Shown piece by piece: positions 6,968-15,841 of a DNA stretch of 64,000 nt. The translations under genes were made by a program, and so were the position numbers. The notes under the pieces were generated by a model. That model saw nothing but the letters and a program-made list of their open reading frames with translations, was not told the origin of the DNA and did not search any database. Each line of letters begins with the position of its first letter. Position 1 is the first letter of the stretch. The DNA is from an uncultured Veillonellaceae bacterium (lineage in GTDB: Bacteria > Bacillota > Negativicutes > Veillonellales > Dialisteraceae), in the NCBI GenBank assembly GCA_927353735.1, contig CAKMIA010000002.1, forward strand, positions 96,490 to 160,489. The letters run 5' to 3'.

Positions 6968-8101
6968 ATGAATCACGGACCGACATTTTCCTTTACCTTT
7001 CTGATCTTGGCGGTGACCCTTGTGGGATTCCTGAACGGGTGCTGCATCGGTCTGCTGTTCCGGCAGAAGCGGTGGTATCTGTGGGGGCTGGGCGGCGCGG
7101 TGCTGCTTTTCGCCTCGGAGGAGGCCTATTCATGGTACCGTCTCGCCTACATCGACGCGGGGCGCATCGGTACGGGCCTCGGCTACGGGTCGTGTGCGGT
7201 CATCATCGCGGCCATTGCGGCGCTGATCCCGCTGGCGGCGCTCACGGCGCTGTCCTTCAGCAGGCGCTGTTACCGCGGCGCGCGCCGGGCGGGGCTCTTC
7301 TGGCTCTGCGCGGCGGTCATTGCAGGGCTGTACGGCGTGTCCTTCGGCAATGCGCCGGAGGAGGTGCACAAGGTGCAGGTGACGGTGCCGGGCCTGCCGG
7401 CGGCCTTTGAGGGCTACCGCATCGCCCAGATCTCCGATACGCACATCGGGCCGTACTACAGCTGCGACGATCTGGACGCGGCGCTGGGGGAAGCGAGCGT
7501 GGCCGGCGCGAGCCTGACGGTCATCACGGGGGATCTTATCGACGATATGCGGCAGATGCCGGACGCGGCGCGCATCCTCAAATCGCGGAAGCGGGATTTC
7601 CGTGACGGCGTCCTCTATATCTGGGGCAATCATGAGTACTACTGCGGCCGGGATGCGGTGCGGCAGGGACTGGATGCGGCGGGCATTCCTCTGCTGGAAA
7701 ACGCCCATACGGCGATCTCCCATGACGGCAGTGCACTCTACGTGGCCGGCGTGGACTATCCCTGGGCGCGGGGCGAGGAAGCCGCGGCGGAGCGGAAGTC
7801 TATGGCGGATGAGGCCTTCGCGGGCATTCCCGCCGGAGCGGTGACGGTATTCCTGGCACATCATTCTGATTTCATCGACGAGGGCCGGGACCACGGAGCG
7901 GCGCTCACTCTCACGGGCCACACCCACGGGATGCAGTTCGGCATCGCAGATCGGCCGGTATTCACGCGGTTCAAGTATACCCGCGGCATGTACGGCGGCG
8001 AGGGGCAGCTGGGTTATGTGTCCCGCGGCGACGGCGGATGGTTCCCCTTCCGGCTGGGATGCCGCCGGGAGCTGGTGATCTTCGAGCTGCACGGCCGGTA
8101 A
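6968..8101 (+). CDS. Membrane-anchored metallophosphoesterase (YaeI/YkuE-like)
   Basis: 377 residues. The first ~130 residues hold about four hydrophobic segments, followed by a calcineurin-like phosphoesterase domain with all metal-binding blocks: DTHIG (about 157-161), GDLIDD (about 184), GNHEYY (about 220), HHSD (about 297) and GHTHG (about 317). Proteins of this type act at the cytoplasmic membrane and some hydrolyse UDP-diacylglucosamine or other lipids; the substrate here is not known. GGAGG lies 8 nt before ATG6968. It follows mutY by 19 bp and may be co-transcribed. Confidence 0.85.
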   Translation: MNHGPTFSFTFLILAVTLVGFLNGCCIGLLFRQKRWYLWGLGGAVLLFASEEAYSWYRLAYIDAGRIGTGLGYGSCAVIIAAIAALIPLAALTALSFSRRCYRGARRAGLFWLCAAVIAGLYGVSFGNAPEEVHKVQVTVPGLPAAFEGYRIAQISDTHIGPYYSCDDLDAALGEASVAGASLTVITGDLIDDMRQMPDAARILKSRKRDFRDGVLYIWGNHEYYCGRDAVRQGLDAAGIPLLENAHTAISHDGSALYVAGVDYPWARGEEAAAERKSMADEAFAGIPAGAVTVFLAHHSDFIDEGRDHGAALTLTGHTHGMQFGIADRPVFTRFKYTRGMYGGEGQLGYVSRGDGGWFPFRLGCRRELVIFELHGR

Positions 8102-8111
8102 AAGCAATAAA

Positions 8112-8146
8112 AAACAGACCCTGTACATCGGGGTCTGTTTCTTTTT
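8112..8146. terminator. Bidirectional terminator between metallophosphoesterase and M20 genes
   Basis: AAACAGACCC/GGGTCTGTTT 10-bp stem flanked by A-rich and T-rich tracts on both sides, between convergent genes. Confidence 0.85.
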
Positions 8147-8159
8147 GCATAAAAACGGC

Positions 8160-9257
8160 TCAGCCGAGGATCTTGCGGACGGCGCCCTTGTGGAGCTTCA
8201 CGCCGTTCGGCAGGCAGTCATGGTTGAAATGCATATCCGGAGCGTGGAGGCCGGGTTCCGCATCGGCGCCGAGGCCGATGAAGCCGGTCTTGATGGCCGG
8301 ACGCTTCCGGGGATACCAGAAGAAGTCCTCGCCGCCGGCGGTGGTGATCGGCGGTACGAGCGCTGCCTCGCCCATTTCCTCGCGGATGACGTCGGAGATG
8401 ATGTCCGTCACTTCCGGGGAGATGATGGAGGCGGGGGTGATGTTGTTGATCTTCCAGTCGATGGATGCGCCCACCGTGGCTGTCGCATTTTCCGCGGCAC
8501 GGCGGAGCTGTTCCAGCATGGAGTCCATGAGGTCATTGTCCTGGCTGCGCAGGTCGAAAACGAGGGTGGCCTTTCCCGGGACAGCGTTCATCACGCCGGC
8601 ATCGCAGAGGAAGCGCGTGGCTTTCAGATTGTGGACGATGCTCGAATCGAAGCGGAGCGCATTGGCGGCCTGCACGATGAGGCAGCCTGCGTCGAGGGCG
8701 CTCACGCCGAGATAGGGACGGGCGCCGTGGCTCTGGCGGCCGGTGACCTCGATGACCACGTGGCCCGCAGAGGAGTAGTACATGGCCGGGGCGGCCTGTC
8801 CAAGGCGGCATTCCTGAATGGGGCGGATGTGCATGCCGATGAGGTAGTCCACATCGTCCACGGCCCCGCCGTCGATCATGGAGATGGCGCCGCCGCTGGT
8901 TTCTTCCGCCGGCTGGAAGAGGATCTTCAGCTTGCCCTTTTTGACGAGCCCTTCGGCAATGATCTCTTCCGCCGCGGCGAGGAGCATGGACATATGGGAG
9001 TCATGGCCGCAGAGATGGGCGGCGTGCTCCGGCGTACCCAGTGCATCCATGTCGGCGCGGAGGCCGAGCACCGGGCCGGGGACGCCGCTGTCGAGGACGC
9101 CCATGACGCCGGTGGCGCCGCCGATATGGGTCTGCACCTGATAGCCCGCTCTGTCGAGGACCGCCGCGAGGTAGGCGGAGGTCTTGAATTCCTGCATCCC
9201 CACTTCCGGGATGGTATGGAGATAGTTGAAATGCTTGAATACAGTACTTTCCATCAT
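8160..9257 (-). CDS. M20 family amidohydrolase/peptidase
   Basis: About 365 residues of the M20D (AbgB/hippurate hydrolase/N-acyl-amino-acid deacylase) family. Metal ligands and catalytic residues appear in LRADMDAL, LCGHDSHMSM, PAEETSGG and MHIRP, with a lid dimerisation domain in the middle and a final ligand His in MHFNHD. Likely cytoplasmic, releasing an amino acid from an N-acyl or dipeptide substrate. AGGAGG (9268-9263) is 5 nt from ATG9257 and 8 nt from ATG9254, so either start is possible; codons upstream are not needed. Convergent with the preceding gene, single-gene unit. Confidence 0.88.
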   Translation of the reverse strand: MMESTVFKHFNYLHTIPEVGMQEFKTSAYLAAVLDRAGYQVQTHIGGATGVMGVLDSGVPGPVLGLRADMDALGTPEHAAHLCGHDSHMSMLLAAAEEIIAEGLVKKGKLKILFQPAEETSGGAISMIDGGAVDDVDYLIGMHIRPIQECRLGQAAPAMYYSSAGHVVIEVTGRQSHGARPYLGVSALDAGCLIVQAANALRFDSSIVHNLKATRFLCDAGVMNAVPGKATLVFDLRSQDNDLMDSMLEQLRRAAENATATVGASIDWKINNITPASIISPEVTDIISDVIREEMGEAALVPPITTAGGEDFFWYPRKRPAIKTGFIGLGADAEPGLHAPDMHFNHDCLPNGVKLHKGAVRKILG

Positions 9258-9304
9258 AAGGTCCTCCTTTACGGATCTCTTCACAGTATGGGAAATATGT
9301 CCCT

Positions 9305-9332
9305 ATTGTATAAAACCGGGGAGGAAATACAA
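9305..9332 (-). promoter_or_regulatory. Promoter of the M20 amidohydrolase gene
   Basis: Minus strand TTGTAT (9332-9327), 16-nt spacer, TACAAT (9310-9305). Confidence 0.55.
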
Positions 9333-9544
9333 GAGGGGAAGCGGGCTTTGCAGAAATTTTATGCGGTCGGTTCCGGCCTACCGGGAGAGAGCGCTGTCCG
9401 GCTGCCGTCACAGGCAGAAATTTTGAAATTTTTCAGATATTTTCCAAAAGAATGACAGGATGTGTCATGGCATATCCGTACAATATAGACAGAACCGCCG
9501 GACGGGCGGAGGCATCAGAGGTTTGACAGAAAGGATGAGGAATC

Positions 9545-9670
9545 ATGACCATTCAGAAAGAACAGGTACAGGCACTGCGTGAGCTGATCCACAATTTTTC
9601 CGATGCGGAGCTGACTGATGAGGAGCTGCGGACGATCATCGCGGCGTGTATCCGGTCCGCGGAAAAATAA
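9545..9670 (+). CDS. Small acidic protein of 41 residues, unknown function
   Basis: ATG at 9545 preceded by GGATGAGG (about 9533-9540) and ending TAA 9670. It is followed 15 nt later by a strong terminator and preceded by a TACAAT (9479-9484). The peptide is amphipathic, helical and acidic (contains AELTDEELRTIIAACIR). Ribosome site, own terminator and chromosomal codon use support a real gene. I do not recognise a family. It sits between divergently and convergently oriented genes, so it is a stand-alone transcript. Confidence 0.55.
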   Translation: MTIQKEQVQALRELIHNFSDAELTDEELRTIIAACIRSAEK

Positions 9671-9685
9671 GTAAAAGGCGCACGA

Positions 9686-9718
9686 AAAAAGAGGAGGGAC
9701 AGATTCCTTCCTCTTTTT
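9686..9718 (+). terminator. Terminator after the 41-residue ORF
   Basis: AAAAAGAGGA/TCCTCTTTTT inverted repeat ending in a T tract. It may also serve the converging LysR gene. Confidence 0.75.
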
Positions 9719-9775
9719 ATTATGGAAATTCTGATAGATAAGGAGCGTATTTCAGCGGCTCCGGGCAGCGGTCCC

Positions 9776-10687
9776 TTATTTATGGGGCGCGGCGGGCGTT
9801 TCCTGATGGGCGTCCACGGTGTCCTTCACGAACTGGATGAACCGTTCCGCCGCCGGGCTGAAGGGCTGTTTCCGCTTCCATGCAAAGACGCTGGAGCCCG
9901 TGAGCGCCGGCGAAAGGGGACGGACGCAGATCTGTGTCCGGTCCCAGAAGGCGATGGAGCCGAGGACGGCGATGGAGCAGGCCAGACCGCTGTGCACCAG
10001 CACGGAGCTGCTGGAGGTCAGATTGGAGGTGCAGAGGATGTGGAGATGCTCATAGTCCGGGCCGAACCACCGGGCGAGCTCACTGCGGACGGCGGTGCGA
10101 CGGGGTAGGATGAGCGGTACGTCCTTCAGGTCCTGCGGCGTGACGGCCTCCTTTTGGGCCAGCGGGGAGTCCGGCGGCAGGATGACCACCCATTCCTCAT
10201 GCCGGCTGAGGCGGACGTAGTCGTATTTCTCCATATTGACCGGCTCGAGGAGCAGGCCGATATCGGTGACGCCCCGGTCCAGCCGGTTCCGGATGTGGTC
10301 TGCCGAGGCGGTGTACAGGTCAAAGGTGACTGACGGATAGTGCTCCGTGAAGGGGCGGATCAGATCAGGGAGGCGCTGTACGGCGCCCAGATCGCCGCAG
10401 CCGATGGAGATGACGCCGGAAAGGGTCTGGTCCTGATGGCGGATCTCGTCCTCTGTCTTGCCCACCAGCTCGAGGATCTCCTCGGCGCGGCGGCGCAGGA
10501 GGCGGCCCTCGGCGGTGAGGGAGATCTTCCGCGGGCCCCGCTCGAAGAGGCGCACGCCCATATCCTCTTCCATCTGGGAGAGCTGCCGGCTCAGCGTGGG
10601 CTGGGTGATGTGGAGGATGTCCGCGGCTCTGGAAATGGTCTCTTCCCGCGCCACGGTAAGAAAATAACGTAAAACCCGGATTTCCAT
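9776..10687 (-). CDS. LysR-family transcriptional regulator
   Basis: 303 residues. The N-terminal winged HTH (about 1-60) contains AADILHITQPTLSRQL, the standard LysR recognition helix region. The effector-binding domain starts around residue 90. AGGAGG precedes ATG10687. Divergently transcribed from uraA across 152 bp that contain a LysR-type palindrome, so regulation of itself and/or uraA is likely. The effector is unknown. Confidence 0.9.
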   Translation of the reverse strand: MEIRVLRYFLTVAREETISRAADILHITQPTLSRQLSQMEEDMGVRLFERGPRKISLTAEGRLLRRRAEEILELVGKTEDEIRHQDQTLSGVISIGCGDLGAVQRLPDLIRPFTEHYPSVTFDLYTASADHIRNRLDRGVTDIGLLLEPVNMEKYDYVRLSRHEEWVVILPPDSPLAQKEAVTPQDLKDVPLILPRRTAVRSELARWFGPDYEHLHILCTSNLTSSSSVLVHSGLACSIAVLGSIAFWDRTQICVRPLSPALTGSSVFAWKRKQPFSPAAERFIQFVKDTVDAHQETPAAPHK

Positions 10688-10753
10688 AGATCGGCCTCCT
10701 GTCTGATGATGTTGTGATTTCTATTATACCATTTTCGCGGGCGCATGGCCGGC

Positions 10754-10768
10754 ATAGGAAATCCCTAT
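10754..10768. promoter_or_regulatory. LysR-type T-N11-A operator in the lysR-uraA divergent region
   Basis: ATAGGAAATCCCTAT is an inverted repeat (ATAGG/CCTAT) with the T-N11-A core typical of LysR binding sites. A TATAAT on the minus strand (10728-10723) would drive lysR, and TATGCT (10791-10796) with ATGACG (10767-10772) could drive uraA, so the operator abuts both. Confidence 0.5.
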
Positions 10769-10839
10769 GACGGGACGGCCGCAAACATGGTATGCTATAT
10801 GTCGGTATTATATTCTGTCGTATGGCGAGGGAGGTTCTT

Positions 10840-12108
10840 ATGGAAAGAAAAATCATCCCTGTGGAGGCGCGGGTGCCGCTCCTCCCTTCGATCCCGCTGA
10901 GTCTTCAGCATCTGTTTGCCATGTTCGGTTCCACGGTGCTCGTTCCGTTCCTGCTTCATGTGGACCCGGCCACGGCTCTTTTTATGAACGGCGTAGGCAC
11001 GCTGCTCTACCTGTGGATCTGCCAATGGAAGCTCCCGGCGTATCTCGGCTCGAGCTTTGCGTTCATTTCCCCGGTGCTGACGGTGTGCGGCACGGCCGGA
11101 CTGTCCTACGGGGACGCCCAGGGCGGGTTCATCGCCTTCGGGCTGTGCTTCATGGCGCTGGCCTTTCTGGTGAAAAAGGTGGGCACGCGCTGGATCGACG
11201 TGCTGTTCCCGCCGGCGGCCATGGGCTCCGTGGTGGCCATCATCGGCCTCGAGTTGGCGCCGCTGGCGATGTCCATGGCCGGCTATGTGGGTGAGGTGCA
11301 GGGCATGTCCGCCGGGACGGCCTGTGTAATCTCCACTTTCACGCTGGCGGTGACCGTGCTGGCCGCGGTGCTGGGACGGGGCTTCCTGGGCATCATCCCC
11401 ATCCTCATCGGCGTCGTGTCCGGCTATGCCCTGTCGTTCTGCCTCGGCGTGGTGGACCTGTCCGGCGTGGAGGCTGCGCCGTGGTTTGCCTTCCCCACCT
11501 TCTACAAGCCGGAATTTGATCTCCGGGCGATCCTGATGATCCTGCCGGCGCTCTTCGTGGTCTTTGCGGAGCATCTGGGACATCTTTTCGTGACCAGCGA
11601 TATCGTGGGCCACGACCTGATCCGCGACCCGGGCCTGCACCGCTCTCTCTTTGCGGACGGGCTGTCGAACGTGCTCTCCGGCTTTGCAGGGTCCACGCCG
11701 AATACGACCTACGGGGAAAATATGGGCGTCATGGCCGTCACCGGCGTGTACAGCACGCGGGTCATCGGCGGCGCGGCGGTCTTTGCCATTCTGTTCTCCT
11801 TCATGGGGAAATTTGCGGCGCTGATCCACGCCATCCCCACGCCGGTCATGGGCGGCGTGTGCGTGCTCCTCTTCGGCTTCATCGCCGCGTCCGGCATGCG
11901 CATGTTCATTGAAAAGCATGTGGATTTCACCCGGTCCAAGAACCTCATTCTCTGCTCGGTCACCATGATCTCCGGCCTGTCCGGCGCGACGGTCATTCTC
12001 GGACCGGTCCAGCTGAAGGGCATGGGGCTCGCCACGGTGGTGGCCATGGGCCTCTCTCTGATCTTCCTCGTATTTCAGAAGCTGCATATGGACAATGAGC
12101 AGCAGTAA
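10840..12108 (+). CDS. uraA: Uracil permease (NCS2 family)
   Basis: 422 residues, about 14 membrane segments, NCS2/UraA family proton symporter for uracil. Signature parts are SLQHLFAMFGSTVLVPFLL near the N-terminus, FAEHLGHLFVTSDIVG (substrate Glu and His region, about 245-262) and NTTYGENMGVMAVTGVYS (about 289-306). The start is ATG10840 with GGGAGG 6 nt upstream; the longer frame from 10792 would include promoter sequence. Followed after 9 bp by alaX. Confidence 0.92.
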   Translation: MERKIIPVEARVPLLPSIPLSLQHLFAMFGSTVLVPFLLHVDPATALFMNGVGTLLYLWICQWKLPAYLGSSFAFISPVLTVCGTAGLSYGDAQGGFIAFGLCFMALAFLVKKVGTRWIDVLFPPAAMGSVVAIIGLELAPLAMSMAGYVGEVQGMSAGTACVISTFTLAVTVLAAVLGRGFLGIIPILIGVVSGYALSFCLGVVDLSGVEAAPWFAFPTFYKPEFDLRAILMILPALFVVFAEHLGHLFVTSDIVGHDLIRDPGLHRSLFADGLSNVLSGFAGSTPNTTYGENMGVMAVTGVYSTRVIGGAAVFAILFSFMGKFAALIHAIPTPVMGGVCVLLFGFIAASGMRMFIEKHVDFTRSKNLILCSVTMISGLSGATVILGPVQLKGMGLATVVAMGLSLIFLVFQKLHMDNEQQ

Positions 12109-12117
12109 GGAGCCGTT

Positions 12118-13296
12118 ATGGAGGAAATGAAGGAACTGTTTTACCGTGACCCGTACTGCCGCACCTTTGAGGCGCAGGTGTTGTCCTGTGAAAAGGGGAA
12201 GCACGGCTGGGACGTCGTGCTGGACGATACGGCCTTTTATCCGGAAGGGGGCGGACAGCCCGCGGACCACGGCACGCTGGGCGGCGCCGCCGTGCAGGAC
12301 GTGCACCGCCGGGACGGCGTGATCGTCCACGAAACGGACCGACCGCTTCCGGTGGGCGAAACGGTGCAGGGCACCATCGACTGGACGCGCCGCTTCGACC
12401 ATATGCAGCAGCATTCCGGCGAGCACATCGTGTCCGGCCTCATTCACCGGAAATTCGGCTGGGACAATGTGGGCTTCCATCTGGGAGAGACTGTGGTGAT
12501 CGACTTCAACGGGCCTCTCACCTGGGAGGACGCGCTGACCGTCGAGGCCGAGGCCAATGCCGTCATCTACGACAACCGGGAGACGGTGATCACCTGTCCG
12601 TCGAAGGAGGAGCTGGCGGCGCTCCCGTACCGGAGCAAGAAGGAGCTTACCGGCACGGTGCGGATCGTGGAATTTCCCGGAGCGGATCTCTGCGCCTGCT
12701 GCGGCACCCATGTGGCGCGCACCGGCGAGATCGGCGCGGTGAAAATTTTGTCGCTCATGCATCACCGGGGCGGCGTGCGGCTGGAGATGCTCTGCGGCCG
12801 GCGGGCCATGGCGCGGCTCGATGCGGTGTATGACGACGACAGTACCGCCGCACGGTCCCTGTCCGTCCCCGCAGGGGAAACGGCGGCTGCGGTGGAAAAG
12901 GAAAAAGGGGAGCTCGCAGCACTGAAGCAGCGGCTCGGCGCGGTGCAGCAGAAATATTTCCGCCTCCTGGCGGCGCAGCTCCCGCAGGAGGGGCTGGCCG
13001 TCGCCGTGGAGCGGGACCTGTCCCCGTGGGAGCTGCGGAAGGGCGCGGAGGCCCTGGCGGAGTCCGGAAAGGCCGCGGCCTATCTGCTCCTTGCCGGCGA
13101 AGGGGAGACCCGGGACTATATCCTGATCTCCGCCTCGCAGGATGTGCGGCCCCTCGGCAGGGCGCTCAATGAACGCCTCCACGGCCGGGGCGGCGGCCGG
13201 GACGCGGTGCAGGGGCGGTTCTCCGCGCCGGAGGAAGAGATCCTCCGGACGGCGGCAGAGCTGGCGCCGCAATATCTCCGGAAGGACCAGCCGTGA
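12118..13296 (+). CDS. alaX: Alanyl-tRNA editing protein (AlaX-L type with DHHA1 domain)
   Basis: 392 residues. Free-standing relative of the AlaRS editing domain that deacylates Ser-tRNA(Ala). N-terminal beta domain (YPEGGGQPAD, about 41-50). Zinc site from HMQQHSGEH (about 96-104) plus the Cys/His pair in CACCGTH (about 190-196). A coiled-coil segment and C-terminal DHHA1 domain with GGGRDAVQG (about 358) give the long AlaX form. AAGGAG lies just before ATG12118. Stop overlaps the start of the YgjP-like gene. Confidence 0.9.
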   Translation: MEEMKELFYRDPYCRTFEAQVLSCEKGKHGWDVVLDDTAFYPEGGGQPADHGTLGGAAVQDVHRRDGVIVHETDRPLPVGETVQGTIDWTRRFDHMQQHSGEHIVSGLIHRKFGWDNVGFHLGETVVIDFNGPLTWEDALTVEAEANAVIYDNRETVITCPSKEELAALPYRSKKELTGTVRIVEFPGADLCACCGTHVARTGEIGAVKILSLMHHRGGVRLEMLCGRRAMARLDAVYDDDSTAARSLSVPAGETAAAVEKEKGELAALKQRLGAVQQKYFRLLAAQLPQEGLAVAVERDLSPWELRKGAEALAESGKAAAYLLLAGEGETRDYILISASQDVRPLGRALNERLHGRGGGRDAVQGRFSAPEEEILRTAAELAPQYLRKDQP

Positions 13297-13949
13297 AGAT
13301 ACAGGCCGAGCGCCGGGACGTGCGCCATCTTTATATCCGGGTCCGCCGGGACCGGACGGTGCTCGTCACCATTCCCCGGGCCATGCCCGATGCGGTGTGG
13401 CAGCAGTTCGTGGAGTCCCGCCGGGCATGGATCGAAGCCTCGCTGGCAAAGATCCCGCCGCCGGCACAGTATGCATATACCGACGGAGAGGTGCACTGGC
13501 TGCTGGGGCGGCGGGTCACGCTCCGCGTGCAGAAGGGCGGAGAAAACCGCTGCCGCATCGACGGCGATACGGCGGTGATGACCGTGCGGAGCGCCCACAG
13601 CGACCGGGCGGCGCTGCTGGGGGCCTGCTGGGCGCAGGAGCTCTCCGCTGTCCTGTCCGATCTCATCGTCCAGTGGGCGCCCCGCATGGCGGTCCATCCG
13701 GCGGGCTTCACCATCCGGCGCATGAAAAGCCGCTGGGGCAGCTGCCAGACCCGTACGGGAGCGCTCACCTTTGCCCTCGATCTGGCGGTGAAGCCTGTGG
13801 CGTGCATCGAATCGGTGGTGGTGCACGAGCTGAACCACCTCATCGAGCCGTCCCACAGCCCGCGCTTCCATGCACTCATGACGCACTGGCTCCCGGACTG
13901 GAAGGAACGAAAACGGCGGCTCGAAGCATTTCCCCGGGAATTTTCCTGA
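13293..13949 (+). CDS. YgjP-like (DUF45/M48-type) zinc metallopeptidase
   Basis: 218 residues with the YgjP signature: RMKSRWGSC (about 144-152) and the zinc motif HELNH (about 178-182) followed by HSPRFH. GTG start at 13293 overlaps the alaX stop, indicating coupling. Cytoplasmic (no signal). Physiological substrate unknown; the family resembles SprT/WSS1 folds. Confidence 0.85.
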   Translation: MKIQAERRDVRHLYIRVRRDRTVLVTIPRAMPDAVWQQFVESRRAWIEASLAKIPPPAQYAYTDGEVHWLLGRRVTLRVQKGGENRCRIDGDTAVMTVRSAHSDRAALLGACWAQELSAVLSDLIVQWAPRMAVHPAGFTIRRMKSRWGSCQTRTGALTFALDLAVKPVACIESVVVHELNHLIEPSHSPRFHALMTHWLPDWKERKRRLEAFPREFS

Positions 13950-13952
13950 CAA

Positions 13953-13986
13953 AAAAAGAAGCATCCCTGAAAAGATGCTTCTTTTT
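13953..13986. terminator. Bidirectional terminator (ygjP-like / lysR)
   Basis: AAAAAGAAGCATC/GATGCTTCTTTTT 13-bp perfect stem with an 8-nt loop between convergent genes. Confidence 0.88.
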
Positions 13987-14001
13987 GACTGTCTGAAAGG
14001 C

Positions 14002-14928
14002 TCAGCCGTGCGCTTCCAGTGCGGGCGCCGATTCCTCCGGGGCATGCTCGGTGATCTGTGTGTTTTCGTGGAAATACTGCTTCACGTAGTCGATGAACAT
14101 GGCGACCGGAGAGGAAATGGTCATGGCGTTCTTGCAGATCAGATGGATGGGGCGGTACAGTGGGCGGCCGTCCTTGTCGCGGAGGACCTGCCGGTATACC
14201 TTCGGACTGCACTTCGGCAGCAGGTCGCCGGGGATGACCGAATGACCGAGCCCTGCATTGACCAGCTCCACACAGGTGAGGCAGTCGTCCACGGCCAGCA
14301 GGAACTGCGGCGGATCGCCCACGTTCTGCCGCCACCACCGGGTGCGCGTCTCATCCAGTCCCGGGTCGGACCGGTACCGGATCGTCGGCTGCGTGGTGAG
14401 CGTCTTGTAGTCGATGGGCTTGGCGGAAATGAGATACATCAGCGGATTGGCCAGCAGAATGTCCATTTCCGGCCACTCCTGATTGCCCCGGATGATCGCC
14501 AGCTGGATGTCCTCCTTCTTCACCAGCTTCGTCAGCTGGTCGCTGGCCATCGTCGTGAGGGACAGCTCGATATCGCTGTACCGGTCCACGAAGCCCTTCA
14601 GCAGGGTCGGCATGTGGGACTGCGTGAAGGAGCGGCTCGCGCCGATGCGGAGTACGCCGGACACCGTGTTCGGCTCGTGGGTCACAAAGTTTTTCATGTC
14701 CTGATACCGCTGGAGCTCCTTTTCCGCATAGGAGAAGAGGCGGTTGCCCGCGTCCGTGAAATGGACCCCTTTATTGGTGCGGATGAAGAGCGGCACGCCG
14801 ATCTCCTTTTCCATCTGGTCCAGGCGGTAGGTGAGCGACGGCTGCGTCATGAAGAGGCGCTTGGCCACTTTATTGATGCTCCGTTCCTCCCGCAGGTAGA
14901 TCAGAATTTTCCAGTCTGTATTGTTCAT
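14002..14928 (-). CDS. LysR-family transcriptional regulator
   Basis: 308 residues. N-terminal winged HTH contains NKVAKRLFMTQPSLTYRL. The substrate-binding domain runs from about residue 92. Related in style to regulators of carboxylate or amino-acid metabolism, but the effector is not predictable. Divergent from an exported-protein gene across an AT-rich 200-bp region with a T-N11-A palindrome and a minus-strand TATAAT (15002-14997). Confidence 0.9.
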   Translation of the reverse strand: MNNTDWKILIYLREERSINKVAKRLFMTQPSLTYRLDQMEKEIGVPLFIRTNKGVHFTDAGNRLFSYAEKELQRYQDMKNFVTHEPNTVSGVLRIGASRSFTQSHMPTLLKGFVDRYSDIELSLTTMASDQLTKLVKKEDIQLAIIRGNQEWPEMDILLANPLMYLISAKPIDYKTLTTQPTIRYRSDPGLDETRTRWWRQNVGDPPQFLLAVDDCLTCVELVNAGLGHSVIPGDLLPKCSPKVYRQVLRDKDGRPLYRPIHLICKNAMTISSPVAMFIDYVKQYFHENTQITEHAPEESAPALEAHG

Positions 14929-14963
14929 CTCTGGTTTGCTCCAAGAAAATTATGCTGTAACAC

Positions 14964-14978
14964 ATAAAAAATTTCTAT
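14964..14978. promoter_or_regulatory. Candidate LysR autoregulatory site
   Basis: On the minus strand ATAGAAATTTTTTAT fits T-N11-A and resembles the site at 10754-10768 (ATAG at one end, TAT at the other). It lies downstream of the minus-strand -10, consistent with autorepression. Confidence 0.35.
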
Positions 14979-15085
14979 TCATAAAAGTTTTTTATTATTA
15001 TACCATACTTTCAGCGGGCATAGATTGGAGAATCGCCGGTGATCCGTGGAAAACCGGCAAAAAACGGGCTTCTTTTCCCGGGATG

Positions 15086-15094
15086 TGATACACT
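15086..15094 (+). promoter_or_regulatory. Extended -10 promoter for the exported-protein gene
   Basis: TGATACACT (TGn plus TACACT) about 38 nt before ATG15132. No good -35. Confidence 0.4.
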
Positions 15095-15131
15095 GAAATC
15101 AACAGAACGATTTGGCAAGGGAGGGATCTTT

Positions 15132-15764
15132 ATGCGTAGATTCTGGAAATGGCTTCTGGCGCTGGCAGCGGTCCTGCTGCTGGCCCTGCCCGCCCAGGCG
15201 GCTGACACGTCCAACCGGGAAGCGGGCTACTTTGAAAATACCCGCACGGTGCTGCTCCTGCCGGCAGCGGGACGAAGCGGCTATGCGGCGGCCTTCCTCG
15301 ACCGGGAAATGAACCGCATTTTCCGCTATCCCTATTACCGCCTCGTGGACAGCAGTGAACGGCCGGCCGGTCCGGACGCGATGCGCGCCGCCGCCGTGGC
15401 TGCCGGTGCGGACATCGCCGTCATGCCGGTGGCGGCCCGCTTCGACCAGTACCGCCAGTTCTCCATGTTCGGCGACCGGGACCCGGTGGTCGTTACCCAT
15501 GCGGAGCTCGTCATTTATTACTGGGAGGACGGCATGGAACAGGTGAAGAGCATCGGCACCCGCTACTTCGATGCGGAGATCGAAGGACCTGACACCCGGG
15601 CGGACTACATTCTGGACACCATGTGGAAACGCCTCAAAAAGGACTTCCCCTACCGCCGCATCCCAATCGACCGCAGCACCAATCTGTCCGGCGCGGTGAC
15701 CGCTCCCGCATCGGAAGCGGCTGCGGAAAATAAAACCTCCGAAAAATCCCCGGACGCCGCCTGA
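15132..15764 (+). CDS. Exported (periplasmic) protein of unknown function
   Basis: 210 residues. Clear Sec signal peptide: MRRFWK, a Leu/Ala core and AQA (21-23) as cleavage site. The mature part (TVLLLPAAGRSGYAAAFLDREMNRIFRYPYYRLVD ... split here for reading) looks like the conserved start of periplasmic proteins that precede nucleotide-binding-like folds, followed by an Ala/Glu/Ser-rich disordered tail. Start ATG15132 with GGGAGGG 7 nt upstream; a longer frame from 15039 would cover the promoter. I do not assign a function. Monocistronic, with its own terminator. Confidence 0.7.
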   Translation: MRRFWKWLLALAAVLLLALPAQAADTSNREAGYFENTRTVLLLPAAGRSGYAAAFLDREMNRIFRYPYYRLVDSSERPAGPDAMRAAAVAAGADIAVMPVAARFDQYRQFSMFGDRDPVVVTHAELVIYYWEDGMEQVKSIGTRYFDAEIEGPDTRADYILDTMWKRLKKDFPYRRIPIDRSTNLSGAVTAPASEAAAENKTSEKSPDAA

Positions 15765-15770
15765 ACGGAC

Positions 15771-15806
15771 AAAAAAAGACATGCCCCACAAGCATGTCTT
15801 TTTTTT
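15771..15806 (+). terminator. Terminator of the exported-protein gene
   Basis: AAAAAAGACATGC/GCATGTCTTTTTT stem with a 7-nt loop and eight T. Confidence 0.88.
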
Positions 15807-15841
15807 GTGCTCCGCTGTCTGCAAAACATGAACGGCATCAA

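Noticed and set aside
10795..13272. 825-codon minus-strand open frame opposite uraA and alaX
   Set aside because: Composition is Arg/Gly/His-rich without any recognisable domain; it mirrors two clear genes on the other strand and is a by-product of high GC.
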